Source: Raphanus sativus
Taxonomy: Eukaryota; Streptophyta; Magnoliopsida; Brassicales; Brassicaceae
Assembly (NCBI RefSeq): GCF_000801105.2
Contig: NC_079512.1
Span: 2,728,263 to 2,792,262, forward strand
DNA length: 64,000 nucleotides
Reading direction: 5' to 3'
The notes under the pieces are model-generated. The model saw nothing but the letters and a program-made list of their open reading frames with translations, had not been told where the DNA came from and did no database searches. Shown here piece by piece: positions 22,363 to 33,700 of this stretch (positions are counted from its first letter, which is position 1; every line of letters starts with the position of its first letter). Made by a program: the position numbers and the translations under genes.

Positions 22363-25300
22363 TATAAAATTTTAAAATAATTTTATATAATTAATTTATA
22401 TTATTTAATATAGAATTATGTTTATAATCAAAAAATAAATATATATTTTCAAAAAAATAAAAGTTGCAATTAAATATTCTTATTTTTTTAAAAAGAACAA
22501 TATTTCACAATTAAAATATAATATAATCTATATAATTACACATATCATGCATAATTTTTAATAAAAAAACATAACATAATATATATTTACATATTATATA
22601 TATGCAATAAACATTTATGTTACTTAGAAATAAATAAATTACATGTCATAGATTAATTGTTTATGATAATATTATATATAAATCATTTATTTTTTTCCAA
22701 TAAATAAATAATGATAATTTTTATGTAAATTATATATAATTTAGTTATTTTATTTAATAATATCAAAAAATTATATCCAAAATTAAAATTTATATTTTAC
22801 ATTAAATTTTAAAATAATATTTTACAATTAAAGTTTAATTTAATTTATATGATTAAATAAGATTCGTTATTTTAATAACAAAAATATTATATATATATTA
22901 TTAATTATATATATTATTTTAGAATAAATATATTATATACTAGTTTTATTATAATTTTAAAATTGTATAATGCTACTGCTCAATCAATAACTTTACTAAA
23001 AACATTAATAGAATATACACCGTCTGCAACATAATATTTCTATAGCATGTCCTTCTGATACAGCTTCTTCATCAGTTGTATCAATCAAGGCCATAGTGTC
23101 TTGCTATTTTGTTTTTTTCCTCCGTTTCTCTAAAGCATAGGATGCAGTTACTAATATTTTTGTCGCTGGAGATGTTATGGTTATACACGCTTATGAAACA
23201 TTATCATCTTCAGGTTATAAAAGCCTGAAAAAGTTAAGAAACCTTGAAGTTCTGGATCTCTCTTCAAACATCTTCGACAACAGCATACTACCCTTTCTTA
23301 TTGCCGCTACATCACTCACAACTCTGTCTCTTAGGGAGAATTTAATGGATGGATCTTTTCGTGCCGAAGGTGTGTTTTTCATTTGAAACTAGAATGGCCT
23401 GTTTATTGATGATGTATATTTTGCTAGATCGTTTCATTCTATTGTGATTCTATTAAAATTATACTTGTTAGATTCAGTTTGCATCACTTTTATTTGGTGG
23501 GCTCTTATCTCAGAACTTAAAGATTTGACAAACTTGGAACTGCTGGACATGAGCTGGAACGGATTTAACGGATCCATACAAGTACAAGGTAGAGCCTTAT
23601 TCTGTAGAGTGGAATGTTCACAGTTTTAAGATTGGTTTGTGCCATCCTTGAGTTGACTATGTTCCTACTTAAAGGTGTTTACCGTATTCTGGCAGAGTTA
23701 TCTTCCCTAAGCAAGTTGAAAGCTCTGGATCTAAGCAATAATGATTTTTCTGGCTCATTGGAATTGCAAGGCAAGTTTACTTAAAGAAAAAAAATATTCA
23801 CATTCTTTACAAATGTGTGTACTTTATGTAATAAGGCTTCCACATTTAATTACCGTAGGGATTTGTGAATTGAAGAATATACAAGAGCTAGATCTCAGTC
23901 ACAACAAACTTGTAGGTCAGTTCCCCTTATGCTTAACTAGTTTGAGTGCACTTCGAGTTCTCGATCTCTCATCAAACCGTTTGGCTGGAAAGCTACCATC
24001 TTCTCTCGGTAGCCTTGCATACTTGGAGTACTTGTCGTTGTACGATAATGATTTCCAAGGCATCTTCTCACTTGGTTCCCTAACCAATCTCTCAGAGCTT
24101 AGGGTGTTGAAACTTTGCTCAAAATCGAAGTCACTTCAAGTAACAACTGAAAGTTCTTTGAAGCCAAGATTTCAGTTAAATGTTATTGCACTATCATCAT
24201 GCAATTTGGAAAAGGTTCCTCAGTGTCTCCTAAACCAGAAGGAGTTGCGTCATGTTGATCTTGCCGACAATAACATTTCTGGAAAGTTTCCTTCATGGGT
24301 TTTGGAGAACAACACGAAACTCAAAGTTTTACTTGTGCAGAATAACTTGTTCACTAGCTTTCAGCTGCCAAAATCTCCTCATAATCTTCTTCTCATGGAT
24401 GTGTCTGCTAATAAATTCAGCCATCTGGTTCCCGGAAACATTGGGTGGATACTTCCTGATTTACGAGGCATGAACATATCGAATAACGCTTTTCATGGAA
24501 AGCTGCCATCTTCTCTAGGTAACATGAAAAAAATTGAATTCATGGATGTATCTCACAACAGTTTCCAAGGGAGGCTGCCAAGAAGCTTATTAAAGGGCTG
24601 CTATTCCTTGAAAATTTTGAAGTTGTCAAATAACAAACTAAGTGGAGAGGTCTTTCAAGAACCAACAACAAACATTACTGAGGTGATCGCGCTGTCTATG
24701 AATAACAATATGTTTACAGGAAAGATCGGACAAGGTTTGCGGAGCCTGAGAGTCTTGTCGATGCTTGACATCTCAAACAACAATCTCACGGGTGATATTC
24801 CGGAATGGGTTGGCGAACTTCCATCCTTACGTGCACTACTGATTTCGAACAACTCGTTGGAAGGTGAAATACCTATTTCATTGTTCAACTCAGCAACTCT
24901 TGGGCTACTGGATCTCTCTGCAAACATTTTATCTGGGCCTATACCTCCACAGGTCAGTTTAGTATTACGGGCTGTAGGTCAGGCGCTCAGACAAAAATTG
25001 AGTTTGCAACAAAACACCGTTACGATTCCTACATGGGTGAAAATCTCGGACTAATGATAGGAATGGATCTCTCGGAAAATGAGCTGAGCGGTGAGATCCC
25101 ATTTGAGCTTGGGGATCTTCACAAACTACATGCTCTCAATCTTTCTCACAATAAATTATCAGGTGGGATACCGAAAAGCTTTTCAGGTCTGAAGAACGTG
25201 GAGAGCCTTGATCTTTCTTTCAACGGATTACAAGGAGAGATCCCATCACAACTAGCAGAGCTGAGCAGCCTCGCTGTATTCAATGTCTCGTTCAATAACT

Positions 25301-25614
25301 TATCAGGAGTGATCCCACAAGGAAAGCAGTTTAACACCTTTGATACACAAAGCTTCTTAGGGAATCCTTCTCTATGTGGAAAACAAACCAACACAAGCTG
25401 CTGCGATGGGAACACAATTTACCCACCAGATAATGTAGTGAAAGGCGAAGAAAGAAAAATCGACATGGAGTCTTTCTACTTGAGTTCTGCTGCAGCCTTT
25501 GTTACAACACTTCTAGGAGTATTCGCATCTCTCTCTTTTGATTCACCTTGGACCAGATTTTGGTTCTACATGGGTGATGCTTTCATCCACAAGGTGACGG
25601 AATTGTTTAGGTAA

Positions 25615-26381
25615 ACCATTGTTGGTGGCAAATTATGTTTCTGTTCAACACAAGAACAAGATCATGACTTGTGTTCGGTTCCTATGTACTGTCTTTGTCA
25701 TTATCTCTGGATAAATGTAATGTCAGTCTCAAACATACATAGTATTTGAAATGCAACAAACACATACAAACCAGTTCAAAGATACGTTTGTGCAAGCCCC
25801 CTTGGTCCAGTGATGGATCCAATTGGTCAGCTACAGAATAATCCATTCACTATCTTTCAGATACCTTATGTTTGAATACACTATGTTTCTGTTAGTATAT
25901 GTGCTTTGGTTTAACCTACATATATATGTGTGTGTGTGTGTGGATTGTGTTCAGTATGAGTGAAATGAGTTGAAGTGCTGAGATCCCCACCAACTTTGGA
26001 GCAGATTTTGGTTCTACATGGTTGATGCTTTCATCTACAAAGTGAGGAAATTGTTGTGGTAAACCATTGTTGATGAAAATTATGTTTCTGTTCAGCAAAA
26101 GAACAATATCATGACTTGTGTTTGGTTCCTATGTGCTGCTGTCTTTGCCATTGTCTCTGAATAAATGTAATGTCTCAAACATATCATTGAACTGGCTTAG
26201 ACGCTTAGTGGTTGGTTAAGTATGAGAATCTTTGAAAAAATTTAAAAGTTGAAAAGTGTGCAGCCCAAGAATGAAACTAAATACAGATAACTTACTAATT
26301 TTTTCAGGTTATCGTCTTTAGTAGAACTTCAGTTGTTACCATAACACACCATAAGAATATTAATGATTGTATTGTTACGTA
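25615..26381. other. 3' flank of RLP-C with a duplicated RLP 3' end
   Basis: 25615-25740 is the 3' untranslated-type flank. A (TG)n run occurs at about 25925-25942. A second copy of an RLP 3' terminus follows (next entry). Its downstream sequence (CATGACTTGTGTTTGGTTCC, about 26110) again resembles the RLP-C and RLP-D 3' flanks. Confidence 0.6.
25999..26062 (+). pseudogene. RLP C-terminal fragment
   Basis: Encodes SRFWFYMVDAFIYKVRKLLW then TAA (26060-26062), matching the cytoplasmic tail of RLP-D ([20 protein letters not shown]). Nothing upstream is left of that gene. This is the remnant of an RLP copy that was deleted or recombined away. Confidence 0.8.
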
Positions 26382-26788
26382 AAGAATATCCAGCAAGGTC
26401 TGCCAAAGTTAAAGAAAATCAAGCAAGACCTGCCAGGATGAACAGTATCCGCGGAGCTACAGTAAAAACAGAGAGATATTTTATTGTAGCTTCTCTAGTA
26501 AGCCAAGTGTGTTTGGCTTCTAGAGTAAGGATGTTCTAATTTGCTTCTTCTTCCATATAAACTGTTGTAATGATATTTTTCAGATCTAAGCTGAATGGGG
26601 GAGTTCCCCTTTCTTCTTCACCATTCTCTTTTCTCTTGATTACTCTCAAATCTCACTTAATTTCTCTTATTCTCTCCATAGCAGTCTCTTTATTTCTTTC
26701 TTACTTTCTTCTTTCTTTTCTCTTTTAAATCTGATCTCTCTCTGTTTTAAACACCACTCACACACCATAATCTGTGTATTTTCTAACA
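26382..26788 (+). repeat. left LTR, 5'-truncated
   Basis: Matches 29071-29477 along its full 407 bp. It lacks the TGTTGG... 39-bp start present in the right LTR and begins directly after the ACGTA duplication. Confidence 0.9.
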
Positions 26789-27439
26789 TGGTATCAGAGC
26801 CTAGTTTATCTGAACTTGGTTCTTGCTTCCGCTAAGCTCAAGGCTCACTCTCATGTCATTTCCAAACCAAGAAGAAGCTACTGTCCAGCCTGATGTTCAA
26901 CCTCTTCAAGAAGAAGATGTGTTCATCCATGGCATCCAGAAGCTGTCCTTGGTCGTTTTCCACTTTCTCATGGTCTTCCTTGAAGAAAGAAGGCTATTGG
27001 AAGCATGTCCAAGCCATTCTTATTCACTGTCCAAGAAGAAAGGTGGGTTCTTTGACATGAAGAGTTCAAGAAGATGGTCCATGGAGAAAGGAGATGTTGG
27101 GGTCAACACCAATAGCTCACATTCTTGCCATGTACCATGGGGATTCAAGGAACAAACAAGTTCCTTGGATGTAAGCTGGATCTCTTAAAAGCTTGAGTAT
27201 TTGATCTAATTATGGTGTTTAAGTTGGTGACGTTTGTGTGCATGGATTTGAACTGAATGAGTTGTTTAGATTCTGTCCATTGCATTTTTTTTTCTTAGAC
27301 ATTGGGATCAGACTTGGTGAATTATCAAGGGTTGATCCTAGTGTGTGTCGTCTGATTCTTGCTGGAGTTTGAGTGATGTTTCAGGTACACAAGTGTTATG
27401 TTTGTCCATCATCAAATCAAGACAAAGAAGAAGGCTTTG

Positions 27440-27615
27440 CCCATGCCGTTCAGAGCCTACACATGTGTATATTCCTGTAGATCCAGAGCCTGCACAGTGT
27501 GTATATGACTGACCATGGAGAGAAAATCTTGTGCGTTGCCCATGCCGTTCAGAGCCTGCACATGTGTATATTCCTGTAAATTCAGAGCCTACACAGTGTG
27601 TATATTCCTGACCAT
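27440..27615 (+). repeat. internal tandem duplication in the LTR element
   Basis: The block CATGCCGTTCAGAGCCTRCA ... CACAGTGTGTATAT occurs twice in tandem (about 27449-27520 and 27542-27610). Short AGAGCCTGCACA motifs also recur within each copy. Confidence 0.7.
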
Positions 27616-28203
27616 GGGGAGATTGTTAAAGAGGAGACCAGGTGGTAATAAGTGGGGGCTGAAATAAAATATGGCTGGGCTTTGAAGATACTGCCAGAAG
27701 GAGTATTGATGGAGAGGCAGACCAGTGTTTGATCAGTCACACAACAAGCTGGAGCTCCTCATGTATTGCAAGAACCGGTTGAATTAAGCGCAGCCTGTTT
27801 GGGTGTTGAGCTCCTGGTTCAAAATAAACACAAGAGGCAGTGGAGATGAGATCAAAGGAGGAACCAGTTGGCTTAAGCGCAGCTGTAGGGGTGATGCGCT
27901 CCTGGTTTCAAAAGTCATTGTTGCTCACTTCCAAGCTTGGTCCTTTACTCATTTTCGCCGGATCAAGCTTGAGGAGGGGTAATGGTGAGCTATCCGGAAG
28001 ACCCAAGTCGTCTATTGCCTCACCTCGGATCATATGAAGTAAAATGTTGCCAAAGAAGCTAGCAAGTCAGGAAGAAATTGCGCTCATATCAAGCTTGTCT
28101 CCTCCATTATACTCGGAGCCAAGCTTGAGGGGGGATGTAAATGAGCTTCCATGGTTTTCCTAGAAGCACTCGCAAGAATGAATTCAACAAGGACAGCAAC
28201 AAC

Positions 28204-28405
28204 TTGGTGTTAGAACAGTTACCTTCTGGTTGGGAAGCTATGGATCAGCTTCTACATGGAGTTAGAACAGTTACCTTCAGAAGGGAAGCTATGGATCAGC
28301 CCAAGGTTTGGTGTTAGAAAAGTTACCTTCTGGTTGGGAAGCTATGGATCAGCTTCTACATGAAGTTAGAACAGTTACCTTCAGTTGGAAAGCTATGAAT
28401 CAGCC
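28204..28405 (+). repeat. internal fourfold repeat in the LTR element
   Basis: Four related units built on GTTAGAACAGTTACCTTC ... AAGCTATGGATCAG, at about 28209, 28260, 28311 and 28363. Two longer and two shorter variants alternate, so the present array probably arose by duplicating a pair. Confidence 0.75.
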
Positions 28406-29031
28406 CATAGCATGTCTGCTTGTCCTGATGGATCAAGAAGCGTTCAACTGCTCATCATCAAGCTTGGACCTACTCTATCGCGGTTCAAACTTGAGGGGGA
28501 GTGTGAATGAGCTTGTGAGAAGTAAGAAAAAGAGTCTTTAGTGGTGATTGAAGAAGAGGAGCCAACATGTTTAAGAAGAGTTGATGAAGACAGAAGGGAA
28601 TGAATCCTCACAACCTTCTATCGAGTTGGCGACTCAAAGAAGAATCAACCAAGGCTCATCTAGTACTTGGATACTCAGTAAGAAGGAGCTGGTGGTCGTA
28701 CCCCAATGGATGTGACAAGAAGTCACAAGAGAAGGGAAGACACAAACCAATCCTAAGAAGAGGTCCAAGAAGTATTGGTGATGTGCAAGAAAGTGAAGAT
28801 CACTCTTGCATCACAAGTTAGGCCATGATCCAGAATCTAAGGACTCCACCATGATTTATCCGAGTTCCTTAGATTCATTGGCCAATCCTTAGGCATTGTT
28901 GAACTCTACTCTTTTTCCCTAAGTGTTGGTTTTATCCCATGAGGTTTTCCACACTTAGGTTTTTAATGAGAGAGCTTATTCAATGTTCCAAGCTTGTCCA
29001 AGGATCTCCTATGGTCAAGCTTGAAGAGTAG

Positions 29032-29477
29032 TGTTGGAATGAAGAAGAAATTATTGAACACTTAAATTAAAAGAATATCCAGCAAGGTCTGCCAAAGTTA
29101 AAGAAAATCAAGCAAGACCTGCCAGGATGAACAGTATCCGCGGAGCTACAGTAAAAACAGAGAGATATTTTATTGTAGCTTCCCTAGTAAGCCAAGTGTG
29201 TTTGGCTTCTAGAGTAAGGATGTTCTAATTTATTTCTTCTTCCATATAAACTGTTGTAATGATATTTTTCAGATCTAAGCTGAATGGGGGAGTTCCCCTT
29301 TCTTCTTCACCATTCTCTTTTCTCTTGATTACTCTCAAATCTCACTTAATTTCTCTTATTCTCTCCATAGCAGTCTCTTTATTTCTCTCTTACTTTCTTC
29401 TTTCTTTTCTCTTTTAAATCTGATCTCTCTCTGTTTTAAACACCACTCACACACCATAATCTGTGTATTTTCTAACA
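29032..29477 (+). repeat. right LTR, full length (446 bp)
   Basis: Starts TGTTGGAATG and ends TTCTAACA, a TG...CA LTR with short terminal inversion TGTT/AACA. It is followed by the ACGTA duplication. Confidence 0.9.
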
Positions 29478-29482
29478 ACGTA

Positions 29483-30515
29483 CAGATTACAAAAGAACCG
29501 AATGTGCATATGAATCAGCAGAGAGAAACGTAGAACACAACTAAAAATTATGAGAAAGACGAGAAACCACTCGTAACTATTTTGTCTAAGATCACCACTG
29601 GAGTTCTGAATCACACGCTCTCTAGTCTCTACTATCTATTGAAAGTATGTGCAACTCTTTCATCTTCTGCATGGAGCGTATAGTGAGAAACAGATTATAG
29701 AGGTTCATTTTTATGTTGGAACTCCAAAAGACTTATTAAAATCAACAGGAGCGGATTCTAAGGCCCCCGAGACTCCACTCTTCTGCTTTGTCTAACTACT
29801 TCCTCTCTTTGTATAAGATTCTTAATCCAAATCCCTCTAGCTCTCTGTACATTGTCTCTCTCTTTCTGTACATAATCAAAATCCATTCTCTTCACTTATT
29901 TCAGCCTCACGTACAAAAATATGTGGAGTATGTACAGTATGGAGAGAAATGAGTGGAAGGGCTGAGATCTCCAAGAACTTTGGCGATTTTTCTGTTGAAC
30001 TGAGAAAAAAGTAAACTCGAAGAAGATGATCAGTACTTTGTCAAACAGTTTACTATATATGTTTCTATAAGCATACGTGGCCACCGTTATATTAACACTC
30101 GAATTATTTTCCAAACTGTTTTCCTGTTCTCATCTGAAAGAAGTTGATAAACTAGATGAAGATGAAAGACGTTTCCATTTAATGTTCAAGCATAACAATT
30201 CTTTTACACAATTGAGTCTATTTGTACACAAACAAAGATGAGAGACTCAATGTAAAACCTTGATTCTTTATGATCCATTGGTGAGAGACGAAATAGCATC
30301 AAAGCTTTTCTTGAGGGTGACAACCTCCGTAATATTTCTTGTTCAGCTCTGATTCCTCTGATTTTCCGTACTTGTCTGGAGGAGTTAATGTTGCCGTAGA
30401 CCGTTGAGAAGAGTTAATGTTGCCGTAGACCGTACTTAACTTTCCCACTTCATTTTTCTGAGTGACACCGTTTTGGAGCTCTGTGTTCATATCAACAAAC
30501 TTTATTTCATGGTAC
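29483..30515. other. intergenic region between the LTR element and RLP-D
   Basis: No gene supported. 29483-29560 continues the RLP-type 3' flank interrupted by the LTR element. A 29-bp tandem duplication starts with GAGTTAATGTTGCCGTAGAC (30382-30404 and 30411-30433). A 63-codon minus-strand frame over it (30299-30490) starts with ATG but matches nothing I recognise. Confidence 0.45.
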
Positions 30516-30650
30516 TAAGCCATCTATGACATAAAAGCTTATTTGGTCGACGTAAAAGATGCTGACCACACATTTTCAACAGAGACCAAACTACTTACAA
30601 TAAACGACAGATGGCAGTGTGATCACGTACGCTACCACTGGGACCTCAAT
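30516..30650 (+). promoter_or_regulatory. conserved upstream block of RLP-D
   Basis: Counterpart of the 17303-17470 block in front of RLP-C: shared ATCTATGACATAAA, TGGTCGAC, GACCACACATTTTCAACA and GACCTCAA, in the same order. It lies 130-265 bp before the ATG at 30781. Confidence 0.55.
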
Positions 30651-30780
30651 TATGCATTTCGCTTGTTGTTTTCCACGGCAAATTTGCAAGAATAAAAACA
30701 AACTTGTAGATGAAGAGGTATTTGCATTGAACAAACCGTCCTTTGATTTTCTTTCATTTATTTATTGTTTTTTATTTGAA

Positions 30781-33700
30781 ATGGTGTTCTTGAGAAACTA
30801 CTTGATATGTGTGATCTTACTGTTGGGGCAGCAGCTACATGGATACAAAAGCTGTGTTGAAAAAGAAAGGAAGGCTTTGTTAGAGCTCAAGAAATACATC
30901 ATCTCAATTACTAAAGAAGTGGAGTTGGAGACAAAGGAAGAAAATGTTCTCCCTTCTTGGACTGATGATGACACAACGAGCGACTGCTGCCAGTGGAAAG
31001 GCGTTATGTGCAACCAAACAAGCAAACGGGTAACCGAGATTGCCTTTGGTGAACTGAAACTCAAACAGAGTTCTCTCCTGAATCTTTCTTTGCTGCATCC
31101 CTTTGAAGAAGTTCAAAGTCTCAACTTATCCAAGTCCAGATTCAGCAACTTACACCCGATAGAAGAGAGAGGATTCCATGAAGAGACAAACAACCAATTT
31201 TCTGGCTTCTTTGATGATGTTGAAGGTACTTATTTTAACCCATTTTTTTGCTATTGCAACTTTGATCCTTTCCTTGCGTTAGGGGTCTACTTCTCTAAAT
31301 AATTTATATGGCTTTGTTTGCCAGGTTATAAAAGCTTAGGGAGATTAAGAAACCTGGAGATTCTGGATCTTTCTTCAAATAAATTCAACAACAACATCTT
31401 TCCGTTTCTTAATGCCGCTACATCACTTACAACTCTTTTTCTCCGGGATAACTACATGGATGGTCCTCTTCATGCTAACGGTATATTTTGGTTGATCAAT
31501 TCAGGTTATAATGCTATGTCTTATTTTCAAACTGTGTCATTCTTGTATTCTTTGGACTCCCTTCCAGAACTTCAGGATTTGATGAATTTGGAGCTGCTGG
31601 ACCTCAGTCTTAACAGATTTAATGGCACCATACCTTTAATAGGTACTTATCCATAAATGTTTTTTTCTTCTACGCTGTGGTTTAATATATTCAACTAGAC
31701 TTTGATCCTCGCAACCGCGAAAGTATATTCAATTTTAAGGTTTATTTATACTAGCGTTATATTTGTATTACACAGTTGTTGTAAAATAATTAGTGTTTTA
31801 AAACTCGATTCAGATCCGAAGTTAAATTGGTAAATCCGATAATTTATATGTACTCTGGTTTGAGTTTTAGAAAGGAACCATTATATAAAAACTTGATAAA
31901 AACCCGTCAAATCTGAAATCTGATTATATGTTCAACAACTAATTGACCTAGTAGATAACTTCCATTTACTTTTTTTTCTTTAGATTTTTTTAATTATGTT
32001 GTTTAATTGACCTAAGCAATTTCTAATTTAATAATAGGTAATATTACAATTGTTTTGGTATTTTAGTTTCTATATCTTATTGCTATAGTAAAGATTTTTT
32101 GTTGATTATGTATACATGGACTAAAATTATATTTTGGTTTGAATTTTGAATTATTGATTTTGTTTGTTTGGAAAGATTAATAGATCCTTGTTTCTTTTTT
32201 AGGTAAAATCAGATTAAGGAAAATGTAGTAATAAACAGAAAAAGACAATGATACAAATATGTATTTTTAAAGAAAACACATTAGTCTATCTGAAAAAACA
32301 AAGATTTAATTAAATAGATAGTTTAGTTAATTGTTAGTAGCGTTAGGCCTGGGTATTTTAACTTGGATTCGAAGATCCGACCCGAAATCGACCCGAAAAT
32401 ACCCGAACCGAAAACGACCCGAACGTTTAAAAGTACATGTTGGGTCCAAAAATTTCCTATCCGAATAGACCCGGACCCGAAAAGAACCGACCCAAATAGA
32501 CCCAGACCCGAAAAAACCGACCCGAATAGATCCGACCCGACAAGAACCGATTCATACCCGACTTAAAAACATGAATATCCAAAACTATGTTTTGTTATGT
32601 TCTATTTTCTATATTTTATTTTATAATTGAGTTGAAATATATTTTTGTTAACAATCTTTGTTATTATTTTTTGTAACACTTTCAAATAATACGAAGTTTT
32701 AAATGTAAAATTCAAATTTTTTTCTTTTAATTTTTAATAATTTATTTTAAGTTATTTTGTAAGATTTTAGATATACATAACATATTTTGACTAAATTTGT
32801 GTATTTGTTGTGTGTTTTAGATCTTAAATACCCGAACCCGATCCGGACCCGATATAGATCTGAAAAATTATGGGTATTTTACAAGTATTTTAATTATAGA
32901 CCCGAACTCACCCAGATCCGAGAAGAACCGACACGAACCCGGACCGAAAATTTAGAAGTACCTGTTGGGTCCAAATATTTAAGATTCGAAAGAACCTAGA
33001 CCGAAAGAAACCGACCCGAACCTGAGCCGAAGACCGGAACGCCCATGCCTAAGTGGCGTAAAAGTATAAATAAGTGTGAAAATTTAGGGGTATTTTTTAT
33101 GGATAATTAGAAAAATACCCTATTTATGATTTGAAATTTGGAAACTGCATTTTCTATTTTATTTTTTGAAAAATACACTTCTTTAACTATGAAATGACTT
33201 GTTTACCCAAGATATTTCAATAATTAATATATTAATTCGAAATTAATATATAAATTCGTAAGTAATAAAAATAATATCATTAAAATTATTTTGTTTAAGA
33301 TAAATATGTGTGTCGAGATAAATATGTTATTTTATCATTTAAATTTTGTAATAACAAAGATAAATATGTGAATTATGATTTATTTTGACTTTATCATGAA
33401 GTTTATACATATTTCCCTTTATTTTATTTTCTTCAACTTATATGAACAAAAAAGGAGTTACGTTGTTAAAAAAAAACAAGTTAGGTTTGTTACTTTATCG
33501 CTACAAATTTTCATCTTCTTTGAAATTGTTATCTACCTGAACCAAGTTCTAATATTTTGTGTTCACATATGTGTATATTTTTGATGTTTAACTTTCCCAT
33601 AAGACCAATTTTTTTTTATGTTTACCATTCCCATAAGACCAATTATTGATGTGTCGTGTGTGTAGTTTTGCGCAACGTTTTACGGAAAAAATGGAAGGAT

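Larger units (their letters stand above)
17560..25614 (+). pseudogene. RLP-C: receptor-like protein with island-domain deletion and 5.3-kb transposon-filled intron
   Basis: Exons: 17560-17944, 23214-23369, 23514-23588, 23696-23770, 23859-25614 (broken). The ATG at 17560 gives a signal peptide ([18 protein letters not shown]), then an N-cap in which the first cysteine seen in the paralogues (KSCVEKER) has become arginine (KGRVENER). Exons 2-4 are phase-1 and match RLP-B/D in length (156, 75, 75 bp). Intron 4 has a GC donor (CAAG|GCAAGT). Exon 5 is open until LSGPIPPQ (24952). There about 490 bp, present in RLP-D and holding LRRs and most of the island domain, are missing and replaced by 38 nt (24953-24990), which shifts the frame to a stop near 25054. 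The restored frame (25033-25614) encodes terminal LRRs, a transmembrane segment and the tail. Intron 1 contains a VANDAL-like element, a minisatellite and a Stowaway MITE. Probably non-functional. Confidence 0.82.
26382..29477 (+). mobile_element. non-autonomous LTR retroelement, 3.1 kb, TSD ACGTA
   Basis: LTRs lie at 26382-26788 and 29032-29477. The PBS TGGTATCAGAGCC immediately follows the left LTR (26789-26801). The 5-bp duplication ACGTA is at 26377-26381 and 29478-29482. The two LTRs differ at about three positions over 407 bp by my reading, so the insertion is recent. The interior (26802-29031) has no gag or pol; it carries short direct duplications and no long credible ORF, so it needs helper enzymes. 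The right LTR starts TGTTGG and ends CTAACA, as expected. The left LTR lacks the first 39 bp although the TSD is intact. The flanks are contiguous with the sequence downstream of RLP-D (38820-38900), confirming the insertion point. Confidence 0.9.

Noticed and set aside
24953..24990. 38-nt intron in RLP-C
   Set aside because: Although GT...AG and frame-restoring, it is much shorter than known plant introns; annotated as a frameshifted deletion scar instead.
26823..27188. 121-codon frame inside the LTR element
   Set aside because: Lies right after the PBS but starts at a non-ATG codon in the frame given and shows no gag-like motif; part of a gene-free interior.
30299..30490. 63-codon frame on the minus strand starting with ATG
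   Set aside because: Contains a 29-bp tandem duplication, has no family resemblance I can name and no supporting splice or promoter signal.
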